The notes: a model not told the origin generated them from the letters alone. 64,000 nt of DNA from Pseudothauera hydrothermalis (GCF_003345255.1 NZ_CP029331.1:2976001-3040000); one strand, 5' to 3'; shown: positions 18,220 through 28,196, counted from the stretch's first letter. Program-made: numbers and translations.

Positions 18220-19531
18220 CAGGCCGTTGAAAAAGTGGTCACAAAAGCCTCGTACCCTCTGCCAAGAGTCGATTTCGACCGAGCAGGGGCGGTTTTTCGG
18301 CCTGCGACAGCCCCTGTTGGGGCCTGCTGCAGGCCCTTTGGCCCACTTCGGGCGCACTGAGCCCGTGTTTCACGCATGATGCGCATCCCACCAGCCACCG
18401 ATGCAGCCCATGCGTATCAGGTTGTAGGCGGCAAAGCACAGCAGCGCCTGCCCCGCCAACTTGGCGTGCCCGATCAGTTTGGTCTTGGCCAGTCCCCCCA
18501 CGGTCTTGATCCAGCCAAAGGCCTCTTCGATGCGTTTGCGCACACGCAGGCTCTTGTGGTACCCCGCGTGTCGTGTGGTGCGCGCATCGATGGCCGAGTA
18601 CTTGCTGCGGGCGGCCACGTGCGGGGTGATGCCAAGCTTGCGGCAGCCCTGCACAAAGGCATGGCAGTCGTAGCCCTTGTCGGCGCCCACGGTTCGTCGG
18701 CGGCGCGTGTGTGCCTGGCGCTGCAGCATCTTGAGCGCCGCTTCGCGCTCAGCCGTGCCACTGGCGTGGGTGATTTCGACGTCCACCACGAGTCCGTGGC
18801 GGTTGTCCATGAGGATGTGCGCCATATGGCACAGGCGGGACTTGTCACCCTCAGCTTTCTTGAACAGACGCGCATCGGCATCCGTGGTGCTCGTGTGCGT
18901 GGCGTTGCTGCGCGACTGGCCTGTGAAGTCCACCGTCGGATTGCGCCCGGGCGGCGTGCTGCTGTCATCGTCCCGGCGCTTGAAACTCTTGTGCGAGGCC
19001 CACGCATCAATGAGTGTGCCGTCCACACTGAAGTGTTCGTCGCTGATGAGCCTGGCCCACTCAGCCATGTGTCTGACACGATCGAAGAAGGCGCGTGCCA
19101 AGCCTTCGTTGAAGAGACGCTCACGGTTGGCGCTGAAGGTAGAGTGATCCCAGACCTTGTCGTCGATGTTCAGCCCCACGAACCAGCGGTACAGCAGGTT
19201 GTAGTCGATGGCCTCAACAAGCAGCCGCTCGCTGCGGATGGAAAAGAGAATTTGCAGCAGCAAGGCCTGGAGCATCTCCGGCGGCACCGACGGGCGACCC
19301 GTGCGGGCGTATACCGCCTCGAACTCTTGGTGCATCGTCGCCAGCAGCGCATCGACCACGGCGCGCAGCTTGCGCAGTGGGTGCCTGGCCGGCACACGCT
19401 CTTCAAGACTGATGTAGCTGAACATCGCCCCTTGAAAGTTCGGCTTGCCTCTCATCGTCGCTGTCTCGCCTTGGGTCGTCCTCGCAGCTCATATGGTAGC
19501 CGCACATGCACGGGAGTTTTTCAACGGCCTG
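18220..19531. mobile_element. IS5-like insertion sequence (1312 bp) inside a CRISPR spacer
   Basis: The element is bounded by perfect 15-bp inverted repeats CAGGCCGTTGAAAAA (18220-18234) and its complement at 19517-19531, and flanked by TTAA duplications. It carries one transposase gene on the minus strand. The left flank has 23 nt of spacer after repeat 27; the right flank has 9 nt before the next repeat. Removing the IS and one TTAA gives a 32-nt spacer, the modal length here. This shows insertion into a pre-existing single array. It probably interrupts pre-crRNA transcription to the distal 15 repeats. Confidence 0.93.
18370..19455 (-). CDS. IS5 family transposase
   Basis: A 361-aa DDE transposase of the IS5/DUF772 group. 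The N-terminal domain starts MRGKPNFQGAMFSYISLEER. Catalytic signatures are HFSVDGTLIDAWASHKSF (first Asp), RTVGADKGYD (second Asp) and RKRIEEAFGWIKTVGG (Glu). The reading frame is intact, so the element may be active. It is transcribed against the CRISPR array. Confidence 0.95.
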   Translation of the reverse strand: MRGKPNFQGAMFSYISLEERVPARHPLRKLRAVVDALLATMHQEFEAVYARTGRPSVPPEMLQALLLQILFSIRSERLLVEAIDYNLLYRWFVGLNIDDKVWDHSTFSANRERLFNEGLARAFFDRVRHMAEWARLISDEHFSVDGTLIDAWASHKSFKRRDDDSSTPPGRNPTVDFTGQSRSNATHTSTTDADARLFKKAEGDKSRLCHMAHILMDNRHGLVVDVEITHASGTAEREAALKMLQRQAHTRRRRTVGADKGYDCHAFVQGCRKLGITPHVAARSKYSAIDARTTRHAGYHKSLRVRKRIEEAFGWIKTVGGLAKTKLIGHAKLAGQALLCFAAYNLIRMGCIGGWWDAHHA

Positions 19532-19535
19532 TTAA
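19532..19535. repeat. TTAA target-site duplication, right copy
   Basis: Second TTAA, directly after the right inverted repeat, pairing with 18216-18219. Confidence 0.8.
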
Positions 19536-19544
19536 GGCGATGAG

Positions 19545-20433
19545 GTGTTCCCCACGCCCGTGGGGATGAACCGCTGGGACGTGCTGATCCCGACCATCCG
19601 CAAGGAGTGTTCCCCACGCCCGTGGGGATGAACCGACCCCGCCTTGCGCGACCCGGCTGTGGGCACGCGTGTTCCCCACGCCCGTGGGGATGAACCGGCG
19701 GATTGGCTTGTGACCGGGGCCAACGCGAGCGTGTTCCCCACGCCCATGGGGATGAACCGCCCAGGCCCGCATTGCAGCGGTAGCGGATGCCGTGTTCCCC
19801 ACGCCCGTGGGGATGAACCGGCCGCGCGCGCGTTGCCGTCACCTATGACTGGCGTGTTCCCCACGCCCGTGGGGATGAACCGACTTCTGGACCGAGTTTC
19901 AGACCAATCAGCTCGTGTTCCCCACGCCCGTGGGGATGAACCGGCGTGGGCGCAGTTCGACAACTTCCGGCGGGCGTGTTCCCCACGCCCGTGGGGATGA
20001 ACCGCCTTCAGCAAAGACCCTCAAGAGCAGCAGCTCGTGTTCCCCACGCCCGTGGGGATGAACCGTCGATCGGACGCGCCGGGCGCTCTAGCCCCAAGTG
20101 TTCCCCACGCCCGTGGGGATGAACCGCGGGCCGCGCCTGGCGCACGCGCATCATCTACCGTGTTCCCCACGCCCGTGGGGATGAACCGCGCTCGGCCTCC
20201 ACCGTGGTGGATATTCGGGAGTGTTCCCCACGCCCGTGGGGATGAACCGAGGCTGCGGCAAAATCTCCCTCCACGCGTGATGTGTTCCCCACGCCCGTGG
20301 GGATGAACCGGCATCGAGTAGGTGCGTCATCACCTCCGGCAGGTGTTCCCCACGCCCGTGGGGATGAACCGTCATGCGCCGTCGCACGCAATGCGGGCAC
20401 GGCCGTGTTCCCCACGCCCGTGGGGATGAACCG
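19545..20433 (+). CRISPR. Type I-E CRISPR array, leader-distal part (15 repeats)
   Basis: Fifteen further copies of the same 29-nt repeat with 14 spacers of 32-33 nt, continuing the array after the IS. The copy at 19731-19759 has a G-to-A change at 19746 that weakens the top of the hairpin stem. The last repeat (20405-20433) is intact. As the leader-distal part, these spacers should be the oldest. With the left part the total is 42 repeats and 41 spacers, one of them disrupted. Confidence 0.99.
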
Positions 20434-20521
20434 CCATACTGGCGGCGCAGGTTTGGTGACGCTCAATGCCGCGGCGGCGATGTGCGCCAAGGGGCCGATT
20501 GCACCGACCTGGATGTTGGAC
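20434..20521. other. Trailer between CRISPR array and metH
   Basis: Eighty-eight bases separate the last repeat from the metH stop codon. No repeat remnant, gene or hairpin terminator is evident for either strand. metH is transcribed toward the array, so its mRNA may run into the array in antisense. Confidence 0.5.
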
Positions 20522-23500
20522 TCATAGCAACGGCGCCAACCATTTGCGCGCAGCCTCCAAGCTCAGGCCGGTGCGCTTGGCCCAGTCCTGCAATTGGTCT
20601 TCGCCGATTTTGCCGATGGCAAAGTAATGGCTTTGCGGATGGGCAAAGTAAAAGCCGGCAACACTTGCCGCGGGGGTCATGGCCATGGCTTCGGTGAGCC
20701 CCATGCCGGCGTGGGTCGGGGCGTCGAGCAACTGAAAGAGCGCGGCTTTGACCGTGTGGTCCGGGCAGGCGGGGTAGCCGGGGGCAGGGCGAATGCCGCG
20801 GTATTGCTCTTTGATCAGCGCGGCATTGTCGAGCTGCTCGTCGGCAGCATACCCCCAGTATTCCTTGCGCACACGCTCGTGCAGCCACTCGGCGCAGGCT
20901 TCGGCCAAGCGGTCGGCCAGGCTTTTGAGCATGATGGCGTGGTAGTCGTCGTGGGCGGCCTCGAATTCGGCTAGTTTGTGCTCGATGCCCAGTCCGGCAG
21001 TCACTGCAAAAGCGCCGATCCAATCACGCACGCCGGATTGCTTGCTGGCGATGAAATCGGCCAGGCACCAGTGGGGTTTGCCCGGCGGGCGTTGGTGCTG
21101 CTGGCGTAGGCCATACCAAGTCATGATTGGATGGCTGCGCGACTCATCGCCGTAGAGCTCGATGTCGTCGCCGACACTGTTGGCGGCAAACAGGCCGAAC
21201 ACCGCCTTGGCCTGCACCCATTGGCCGGCGATCAGCGCCTCCAGCATGGCCTGGGCGTCACGGAACACGTTGCGCGCGGTCTCACCGACCACCGGGTCGT
21301 CGAGAATTGCCGGAAAGCTGCCCGCCAGGTCCCAGGTTTGGAAAAACGGCCCCCAGTCGATGTAGTCGCGCAGCGTATCGAGCGCCACATCCAGCGCGAT
21401 CACGCCGGTGGTGTTGGGCTCGGGCGGCAGATAGCCTTCCAGCGAGAGCGCATCGAACGCGTTGGCGCGCGCCGCTTCCAGGCTCACCAGCGCCACGCCC
21501 TTCTTGTTGGCGTGCTGGGCGCGGATTCTGTCGTAGTCGGCAGCAAGCTGCGCCTTGAACTCGGCTGCACCGGTCTCGGACAGCAGAGCTGTGACCACGC
21601 CCACCGCGCGCGAAGCGTCCGGCACATAGACCACCGGCTGCTGGTAATGCGGGGCGATTTTGATCGCGGTATGTGCCCGGCTGGTGGTGGCCCCACCGAT
21701 CAGCAGGGGGACATCGAAGCCCTGGCGCTGCATTTCGGCCGCCACATGGCTCATTTCCTCCAGTGAGGGGGTAATCAGGCCGGACAGGCCGATGGCTTGT
21801 GCGCCATGTTCGCGCGCGGCATGAAGGATTTTTTCGGCCGGCACCATCACGCCCAGGTCGATTACCTCATAGCCGTTGCAGCCCAGCACCACACCGACGA
21901 TGTTTTTGCCAATGTCGTGCACGTCGCCCTTCACGGTGGCGATGACGATGCGGCCCTTGGTGGTGGAGCCGGTGCGCAGTTTTTCCGCTTCGATGAAAGG
22001 GATCAGGTGGGCGACGGCTTGCTTCATGACGCGGGCGGACTTCACCACCTGGGGCAGAAACATCTTGCCGGCGCCAAAGAGATCGCCGACCACGTTCATG
22101 CCCGCCATCAGCGGACCTTCGATCACGCACAGCGGCGGCTTGCCAGCAGCTTCGAACTTGGCCCGTACTTCCTCGGTGTCCTCCACCACGAAGTCGGTAA
22201 TGCCTTTGACCAGCGCGTGCTTGAGGCGCTCTTCCACCGGCAGCGCGCGCCAGGCGAGATCCGGGCCGCTGTCTCGGGTCTTGCCCTCTTTTACGCTTTG
22301 GGCGAATTCCACCAGCGCTTCACCGGCGCCGGGGTGGCGGTTGAGCACCACGTCCTCGACCTTGGCGCGTAGCGTGGGGTCGAGTTCGTCATACACCCCC
22401 AACATGCCGGCATTGACGATGCCCATGCTCAAGCCGGCGCGGATGGCGTGATACAAAAACACGGTGTGGATGGCTTCGCGCACCGTGTCGTTGCCGCGGA
22501 AGCTGAACGATACGTTGGATACCCCGCCGGAGGTTTTGGCATGCGGCAGGTTGGCATGAATCCAGCGCACCGCTTCGATGAAATCGACCGCGTAGTTGTC
22601 GTGCGCTTCGATGCCGGTGGCAATGGCAAAAATATTGGGGTCGAAGATGATGTCTTCGGCCGGAAAACCGATGCCAAGTAAAAGGTCATAGGCGCGCCGG
22701 CAGATTTCGATTTTGCGCGCGAAGGTATCCGCCTGACCTTTTTCGTCGAAGGCCATGACGATCACCGCCGCGCCATAGCGCCGGCACAAACGCGCCTGAC
22801 GCAAAAACTCGCGCTCGCCCTCCTTCAACGAGATGGAATTCACCACGCCCTTGCCCTGGATGCATTTGAGGCCGGCTTCGATGACCTCCCACTTGGACGA
22901 ATCCAGCATGATCGGCACACGCGCAATGTCCGGCTCGGCGGCGATGAGCTTGAGAAAGCGCTCCATGGCGGCCTTGGAGTCCAGCATGGCCTCGTCCATG
23001 TTGATATCGATGATCTGGGCGCCGTTATCCACCTGCTGACGGGCCACGGCCAGCGCGTCATCGAAACGACCTTCCAGAATCATGCGCGCAAAAGCGCGCG
23101 AGCCGGTGACATTGGTGCGCTCGCCAACGTTGACGAACAAGGCATCTTTGCCAACGTTGAAAGGCTCCAGGCCGGACAAGCGCAGCTTTTTTTCGATCAC
23201 CGGCAGCGTGCGCGGGGCAATGCCTTCGACTGCGCGGACAATGGCGGCAATATGGGCCGGGGTGGTGCCGCAGCAGCCACCGAGGATGTTGACCAACCCG
23301 GCGCGCGCCCATTCGGCCACCGCGGCGGCCAACTGCTCCGGGGTCTCGTCGTAGCCGGTGGGCGCCAGCGGATTGGGCAGTCCCGCGTTGGGGTGGGCGG
23401 AGACAAAGGTGTCGCACACCGTGGAGAGCTCTTCCACATAGGGGCGCAGCTCCTTGGCACCGAGCGCGCAGTTCAAGCCAAAGGAAAGCGGGCGCGCGTG

Positions 23501-24211
23501 CGCCAGCGCATTCCAGAAGGCTTCGGCGGTCTGCCCGGAGAGCGTGCGCCCGGAGGCGTCGGTGATGGTGCCGGAAATCATCACCGGCAGGCGGCAGCCC
23601 AGATCGTCGAACAGTTTTTCGATGGCAAACACCGCCGCTTTGGCGTTGAGGGTGTCGAAAACGGTTTCGATCAACAGCAGATCCGCGCCGCCTTCGATCA
23701 GTCCGCGCGCGGCATGGTAGTAATCGTCAGCCAGCGTGTCGAATTCGATGTTACGGTAGCCGGGGTCGTTGACATCCGGGCTGATCGACAGTGTGCGCGA
23801 TGTCGGCCCCAGCACGCCGGCGCAATAGCGCGGCTTGGCCGGGTTCTTGGCGGTGAATTCGTCGCATAGCTCGCGCACCAGACGGGCAGCGGCCACATTG
23901 AGCTCGTATGCGAGATCGGCCATACCGTACTCGGCCTGCGACACCCGGGTAGCGTTGAACGAGCAGGTTTCGATGATGTCCGCGCCGGCTTCAAGGTAGG
24001 CGCGGTGAATCGCGCCAATGACATCCGGACGGGTGAGCACCAACAGATCGTTGTTACCCTTGAGGTCCTTGGGGTGATCCAGAAAGCGCGTGCCGCGGTA
24101 ATCGCCTTCGCCCAGTTTGTATTGCTGGATCATGGTGCCCATGCCGCCATCCAGAATCAGGATGCGGCGGGCCAGTTGCTGGCAAAGTTCAAAGCTGCGG
24201 TCGGCTTGCAT
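20522..24211 (-). CDS. metH: Cobalamin-dependent methionine synthase
   Basis: A 1229-aa full-length MetH that transfers a methyl group from methyl-tetrahydrofolate to homocysteine through B12. The order is: homocysteine domain (about 1-330, with zinc cysteines in GLNCALG and LGGCCGTTP), pterin domain (about 350-620, [12 protein letters not shown]), B12 cap and B12-binding domain with DVHDIG (His765, equivalent to E. coli His759), then the reactivation domain binding SAM ([13 protein letters not shown]). The ATG at 24211 follows GAGG by 7 bases. A SAH riboswitch precedes it. Its end abuts the CRISPR array. Confidence 0.98.
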   Translation of the reverse strand: MQADRSFELCQQLARRILILDGGMGTMIQQYKLGEGDYRGTRFLDHPKDLKGNNDLLVLTRPDVIGAIHRAYLEAGADIIETCSFNATRVSQAEYGMADLAYELNVAAARLVRELCDEFTAKNPAKPRYCAGVLGPTSRTLSISPDVNDPGYRNIEFDTLADDYYHAARGLIEGGADLLLIETVFDTLNAKAAVFAIEKLFDDLGCRLPVMISGTITDASGRTLSGQTAEAFWNALAHARPLSFGLNCALGAKELRPYVEELSTVCDTFVSAHPNAGLPNPLAPTGYDETPEQLAAAVAEWARAGLVNILGGCCGTTPAHIAAIVRAVEGIAPRTLPVIEKKLRLSGLEPFNVGKDALFVNVGERTNVTGSRAFARMILEGRFDDALAVARQQVDNGAQIIDINMDEAMLDSKAAMERFLKLIAAEPDIARVPIMLDSSKWEVIEAGLKCIQGKGVVNSISLKEGEREFLRQARLCRRYGAAVIVMAFDEKGQADTFARKIEICRRAYDLLLGIGFPAEDIIFDPNIFAIATGIEAHDNYAVDFIEAVRWIHANLPHAKTSGGVSNVSFSFRGNDTVREAIHTVFLYHAIRAGLSMGIVNAGMLGVYDELDPTLRAKVEDVVLNRHPGAGEALVEFAQSVKEGKTRDSGPDLAWRALPVEERLKHALVKGITDFVVEDTEEVRAKFEAAGKPPLCVIEGPLMAGMNVVGDLFGAGKMFLPQVVKSARVMKQAVAHLIPFIEAEKLRTGSTTKGRIVIATVKGDVHDIGKNIVGVVLGCNGYEVIDLGVMVPAEKILHAAREHGAQAIGLSGLITPSLEEMSHVAAEMQRQGFDVPLLIGGATTSRAHTAIKIAPHYQQPVVYVPDASRAVGVVTALLSETGAAEFKAQLAADYDRIRAQHANKKGVALVSLEAARANAFDALSLEGYLPPEPNTTGVIALDVALDTLRDYIDWGPFFQTWDLAGSFPAILDDPVVGETARNVFRDAQAMLEALIAGQWVQAKAVFGLFAANSVGDDIELYGDESRSHPIMTWYGLRQQHQRPPGKPHWCLADFIASKQSGVRDWIGAFAVTAGLGIEHKLAEFEAAHDDYHAIMLKSLADRLAEACAEWLHERVRKEYWGYAADEQLDNAALIKEQYRGIRPAPGYPACPDHTVKAALFQLLDAPTHAGMGLTEAMAMTPAASVAGFYFAHPQSHYFAIGKIGEDQLQDWAKRTGLSLEAARKWLAPLL

Positions 24212-24249
24212 CGTGGGGCCTCATCGATTCGGGTCTATTCCCCGGCGCG

Positions 24250-24293
24250 GCGCCGCAAAAGCAAACGGCGCAGCAAACCCGTGGTTGGTTTGC
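24250..24293 (-). promoter_or_regulatory. Expression-platform hairpins of metH leader
   Basis: In the metH direction, two stem-loops follow the SAH aptamer: GCAAACC/GGTTTGC (24273-24293) and GCGCCG/CGGCGC (24250-24271). Neither ends in a convincing T-tract. They are likely partners in ligand-dependent refolding that control read-through or access to the ribosome site; the mechanism is inferred. Confidence 0.4.
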
Positions 24294-24352
24294 GAGCGCC
24301 GTTGTTCGGTTGCCGAGCCTGGCCCGTCGGTCGGGTCGCAGCGCTCCTCGGC
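24293..24352 (-). promoter_or_regulatory. S-adenosylhomocysteine (SAH) riboswitch upstream of metH
   Basis: Read toward metH, the leader contains GAGGAGCGCTGCGACCC, then GGGCCAGGCTCGG, then AACGGCGCTC. These are the conserved blocks of the SAH riboswitch, in order and spacing, with a helix and H-type pseudoknot. SAH, a product of SAM-dependent methylation and a strong inhibitor, would switch metH on so that homocysteine is remethylated. A -10-like TAGAAT (24362-24367) fits transcription starting just before the aptamer. Confidence 0.88.
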
Positions 24353-24441
24353 AAGGCCGCGATTCTACGGAGGAAAACACCGGGTGTCGAGGCAACCGGG
24401 CTTCACGTGGCGCGCTTGCTACCAACCGGCCCCGGGGCGCC

Positions 24442-25056
24442 TTACCAGCCCCAACCCCAGAACGGATGAGGATAGAGATAGCCCCAGCGCGGATGCCAAT
24501 ACGGGCCCCACGGGCCCACCCAATACCCGCCACCGCGGCTCAGCCTCATCACCCAGCCATCGCGTGGATATTCATGGGTGCGACTGGTACGCACCACTTT
24601 GCCGTCGACAAAATGCACATTGAAGTTGGTGGCGATCAAATCGATGGACTCTTTGGGGATGTTCCAGTCCCACACCTCCTCGCCAGAGAGCGCAAAGCGC
24701 TGTACCGAGCGGTATTGGCCAAGCAAGCGGCGAACTTCGTCCTGGGTCATACCCGGTTTGACCCGGGCAAGGTTATCTTCGGCCAGCGCATTCCATTGCC
24801 GCCGCACCGCGCCGGAGGCGTCGACCTCCACCATCAGGCAAGTGGTGCCATAGGGCTGGGTGGAAAACTCCAGCACCGTGCTGCCGTCCGGGTTGGGCCA
24901 ACGCGCGCTGGGCTGACCGCGCTCGGCCAGCACCTCGGCTTCCGATGTATAGGCGCGCGGCGGCGTAAAGACTGCGCATCCACCCAGCGTCAGACTGAGC
25001 AGCATCGTCAGCATGCAAAGTAAATGTCGCGCATGAAGCGAAGTTGGGGTGTTCAT
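24442..25056 (-). CDS. BamE/SmpA-like lipoprotein with Trp/Gly-rich tail
   Basis: A protein of about 204 aa with a lipoprotein signal peptide and lipobox (LTLGGC, Cys near residue 27), so it should be anchored to a membrane facing the periplasm. The middle, ARVKPGMTQDEVRRLLGQ followed by WDWNIP, resembles the SmpA/OmlA (BamE) fold. It ends in an aromatic, glycine- and proline-rich tail (YWVGPWGPYWHPRWGY). The ATG at 25056 begins the signal peptide; upstream in-frame codons do not look coding. The specific role is unknown. Confidence 0.75.
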   Translation of the reverse strand: MNTPTSLHARHLLCMLTMLLSLTLGGCAVFTPPRAYTSEAEVLAERGQPSARWPNPDGSTVLEFSTQPYGTTCLMVEVDASGAVRRQWNALAEDNLARVKPGMTQDEVRRLLGQYRSVQRFALSGEEVWDWNIPKESIDLIATNFNVHFVDGKVVRTSRTHEYPRDGWVMRLSRGGGYWVGPWGPYWHPRWGYLYPHPFWGWGW

Positions 25057-25277
25057 CGGCTCGGAACCTCGACTGTGGGCCATCTGCACCCGTATGGCAT
25101 CTGCGCAGGCGGCCGGCGGTTTGCCCCGCTGGCGCGGCCCGCGACGCACGCTGACCGTGCGACGCTTGGCCAGTGAATCGACGCGCCGGGGCCACTGTTA
25201 GAATCGCACCCAGCCCGGCGCACTGCAAGACCCCGCCGGTATGCATTTGCAACCGTCCGCCCGGGAGAACGCCGGTC

Positions 25278-26108
25278 TTGAACGATTCAGCCGCCCCGCC
25301 CAAGCCGACCGCCCCCCTGCCACACCCGGCGCCGCCGGTGCCGCTGCTGCAGGCGCGCGGGGTGAGCCGGCGCTACGGTGGCATTTGCGCCTTGGACGAT
25401 GTGTCGCTGGATATCCACCGCGGCGAGATTTTTGCGCTGATCGGTCCGAACGGCGCGGGTAAAACCACCTTTTTCGACATTCTTACCGGCTTTTGCATGC
25501 CTGACGCCGGCGGCATGGTTTTCGACCGACGAGTGTTGCCGCACGGCCAACCGCATTTGACCTGTGCGCGCGGCATTGCGCGCAGTTTCCAAAACATCCG
25601 CCTGTTCGACGAGCTCAGCGCGCTGGACAACGTGCTGGTCGGCGCGCACCACCGGCTGCGCGCCGGTATCTGGGACGCCTTGCTGCGCAGCCGACGAACC
25701 CGGCAGGAAGAGGCTGCCGCCGCCGCGCGCGCGCGCGCACTGCTCGATGAGGTCGGCCTGGGCGCACAGGCCGACACCCGCGCCGACGCCCTGAGTTATG
25801 GTGACCGGCGGCGCCTGGAGATTGCCCGCGCGCTGGCGGCCGAACCGCTGCTGCTCGCCTTGGACGAGCCGGCTGCGGGTATGAACGCGCGCGAGACCGC
25901 GGCCTTGGCCGCACTGATCGCGCGCATCCGCGACCGCGGCATCACGGTGCTGCTGATCGAGCACGACCTGACGCTGGTGATGACGCTTTGCGACCGCGTG
26001 GCGGTGCTGGAGGCCGGGCGCAAGATCGCCGACGGTCCCCCCGCGGCCGTGCAAAACGACCCTGCGGTGATCGAAGCCTACCTGGGGCGCGCTCGCCATG
26101 CACGCTGA
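25278..26108 (+). CDS. livG: Branched-chain amino acid ABC transporter ATP-binding protein LivG
   Basis: One of two ATPases of a LIV-I type (HAAT) uptake system. It shows Walker A GPNGAGKTTFFDILTGF, the Q-loop region RSFQNIRLFDELSALDNVLVG, the signature ALSYGDRRRLEIARAL and Walker B LLALDEPAAGMN. The start is uncertain: TTG at 25278 has GGGAGAA about 10 bases upstream, while a GTG at 25173 would add 35 residues that look non-coding and cover a TAGAAT -10 box. It overlaps livF by 11 bases. No LivH, LivM or binding protein is in the window. Confidence 0.88.
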   Translation: MNDSAAPPKPTAPLPHPAPPVPLLQARGVSRRYGGICALDDVSLDIHRGEIFALIGPNGAGKTTFFDILTGFCMPDAGGMVFDRRVLPHGQPHLTCARGIARSFQNIRLFDELSALDNVLVGAHHRLRAGIWDALLRSRRTRQEEAAAAARARALLDEVGLGAQADTRADALSYGDRRRLEIARALAAEPLLLALDEPAAGMNARETAALAALIARIRDRGITVLLIEHDLTLVMTLCDRVAVLEAGRKIADGPPAAVQNDPAVIEAYLGRARHAR

Positions 26109-26829
26109 ACAGCCATTGTTTTTGCTCACCCTGTCCGGGGTGCACATCGACCACGGCCGCCAGCGCGCGGTGCATGGCATCGATCTGGCGCTCAACGAGG
26201 GCGAGGTGGTCAGCCTGATTGGCGCCAACGGCGCCGGCAAAAGCACCACGCTGGCTGCAATTGCTGGCGTGCTGCCGGTGGCCGGCGGCGAAATCCGCTA
26301 CGCCGGTCAAGCCATCCAACACTGGCCCGCCCACCGACGTGTGCGCCACGGGCTGGTATTGGTGCCCGAAGGTCGCGGCTTGTTCGCCCGCCTGACGGTG
26401 GCCGAAAACCTGCGATTGGGCGCCTACACCCGCAACGATGCCCAGGCCGTGGCCGCAGACCTGGAACGCGTGCTGGACTGGTTGCCACGCATCCGCGAGC
26501 GCTTGCGCCAGCCCGCCGGCACCTTGTCGGGTGGCGAGCAACAGATGCTGGCCATCGGCCGCGCCCTGCTCGCCCGCCCCCGTGTGCTGCTGCTCGACGA
26601 ACCCTCGATGGGGCTGGCGCCGCGCTTGGTCGACGCCTTGTTCGAGCTGATCGAAACGATCGCGCGTAGCGGCGTCAGCATCTTGCTGGTGGAACAAAAC
26701 GCCGGCCTGGCACTGGAGCTCTCACAGCGCACCTACCTGATGGCCAACGGACTGATCGCCCGCTCTGGCACGGCCGCGGCGTTGCGCGACGACCCCGCGG
26801 TGCGTCGCGCCTATTTGGGCGAACCGTAA
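26098..26829 (+). CDS. livF: Branched-chain amino acid ABC transporter ATP-binding protein LivF
   Basis: A 243-aa ATPase paired with LivG. It has Walker [34 protein letters not shown] (typical of LivF), the signature TLSGGEQQMLAIGRAL, Walker B LLLDEPSMGLAP and an H-loop equivalent LLVEQNAG. It overlaps the end of livG, so both subunits are translated together. The membrane and binding subunits must be encoded elsewhere. Confidence 0.93.
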   Translation: MHAEQPLFLLTLSGVHIDHGRQRAVHGIDLALNEGEVVSLIGANGAGKSTTLAAIAGVLPVAGGEIRYAGQAIQHWPAHRRVRHGLVLVPEGRGLFARLTVAENLRLGAYTRNDAQAVAADLERVLDWLPRIRERLRQPAGTLSGGEQQMLAIGRALLARPRVLLLDEPSMGLAPRLVDALFELIETIARSGVSILLVEQNAGLALELSQRTYLMANGLIARSGTAAALRDDPAVRRAYLGEP

Positions 26830-26848
26830 GACGCCTGCGCGGTTGGAG

Positions 26849-28078
26849 TCACGACGGCCTGCCCCTGCCCGCAGCGTCGACGCCCACGCCGGCCAAGCGC
26901 GCAGCGCGCCGGCTCCACAGCACAAAAGCCAACAAGCCGAGCGCGACATAGACACTCATCCCCAGCGCAAGGGTGAGCGGGCTCGCCCACAACAGCGGCA
27001 CCACCAAGCCTGCACTGAGCGCATTGACGCCCACTTGCACGAAGCTCTGGCAACTTGCCGCCATGCCGCGACGCTGCGGGAAGAGGTCCAACGCCAACAA
27101 AGTCAGGCTGGGCATGGCCAGCGACATGCCGAAGTTATAGATCATCACCGGCAGCACCGAGGCCGGCAACGCAGGCGGCAGCCATGCGGCATGCACCACA
27201 TTACCCAGCCCCGCCGCCAGCATCACCGCAAAACCGGCCGCGATGGTGCGCGGCGCCGACCAGCGACCGGCCAGCCGGCCGGAAGCCCAGGAGCCGCCCA
27301 TCATGCCCACCACCGCGGGCACGAACAACCAACCAAAATCCAGTGGCCCAAGACCAAGGTGCTGCACGATGAACACCGGCGCCGACAACACGTAGACGAA
27401 AAATCCATTGAAATTGAGCGCCACGGCCAACGCCAGCAGGATGAAAGCCAGGCTGGAAAACACCGCCCAATAAGCGCGCGCCAGCCGTAAGGGCGAAAGC
27501 GGTTGGCGGGCATGCCGGGGCAGCGTTTCGGGCAGGAAACGCCAGGTCATCCAGGCCAACGACAGGCCAAACAGTGTCAAAAAGACAAACACCGACCGCC
27601 ACCCGGCCAGCGCCAGCAGCGCACCGCCGACCAGCGGTGCCACGGCCGGGGCAACGCCGAAAATGAGCATCACCCGCGACATCGAGCGCTGCGCCTGCGC
27701 GCCGTCGTAGACGTCGCGGATCACCGCGCGCCCGACCACCATGCCCGCCCCGGCGCTCATGCCTTGCAGGGCACGGCCGATCCACAGCCATTCGATGGAC
27801 TGTGCCAGCGCACACACCAGCGAAGCCGCGGCAAACAAGCTCATCGACACGATGATCACAGCGCGCCGCCCGTAGCAGTCGGACAGCGCCCCGTGCCACA
27901 ACGACATGAACGCGAAGGTCGCCATGTAGGCAGTCAGGGTTTGCTGCACTTGCAGCGCGCTGGCGTCCAAGGCCGCGCCAATGGCCGGAAAGGCCGGCAA
28001 GTAGGTGTCGATCGAAAACGGACCGATGGCGGCTAGCGCCGCGAGCAACGCGGCCAGCCAAGGAGAAGCGGTGGGCAT
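26849..28078 (-). CDS. Bcr/CflA family multidrug efflux MFS transporter
   Basis: A 409-aa inner-membrane drug/H+ antiporter. The family start is evident: AAIGPFSIDTYLPAFPAIG in helix 1, then QQTLTAYMATFAFMSLWHG and motif A LSDCYGRRAVI. About 12 hydrophobic helices follow. The ATG at 28078 begins the recognised N-terminus; upstream in-frame sequence is not conserved in the family. It is convergent with livF, with 19 bases between the stops. The substrate is unknown. Confidence 0.92.
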   Translation of the reverse strand: MPTASPWLAALLAALAAIGPFSIDTYLPAFPAIGAALDASALQVQQTLTAYMATFAFMSLWHGALSDCYGRRAVIIVSMSLFAAASLVCALAQSIEWLWIGRALQGMSAGAGMVVGRAVIRDVYDGAQAQRSMSRVMLIFGVAPAVAPLVGGALLALAGWRSVFVFLTLFGLSLAWMTWRFLPETLPRHARQPLSPLRLARAYWAVFSSLAFILLALAVALNFNGFFVYVLSAPVFIVQHLGLGPLDFGWLFVPAVVGMMGGSWASGRLAGRWSAPRTIAAGFAVMLAAGLGNVVHAAWLPPALPASVLPVMIYNFGMSLAMPSLTLLALDLFPQRRGMAASCQSFVQVGVNALSAGLVVPLLWASPLTLALGMSVYVALGLLAFVLWSRRAARLAGVGVDAAGRGRPS

Positions 28079-28196
28079 GAAGGAAAACCTGGACTGCGGC
28101 CGGCACCCAGCCCGCGCGGCAAGGGCGGCAAAAGATAACAATGATACGCGCTCAGACCAGGTTCCACGCGGGCACAGCCATGACTGCCAGCGGGTT

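Noticed and set aside
19545-20433. A second, independent CRISPR array
   Set aside because: It has the same repeat, lacks its own leader, and the flanking partial spacers rejoin to 32 nt once the IS and one TTAA are removed. It is the continuation of the first array.
19489-20527. Similar open frames on both strands across the second array
   Set aside because: Same artefact: CRISPR repeats and spacers, with no ribosome sites or codon bias.
24212-24441. Cobalamin riboswitch upstream of B12-dependent metH
   Set aside because: No B12-box-like sequence was seen, whereas the conserved SAH-riboswitch blocks are present in order.
25173-25277. GTG start for livG at 25173
   Set aside because: The extra 35 residues are Pro/Cys/Arg-rich and cover a TAGAAT promoter box; the TTG at 25278 has a better ribosome site. 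Not fully excluded.
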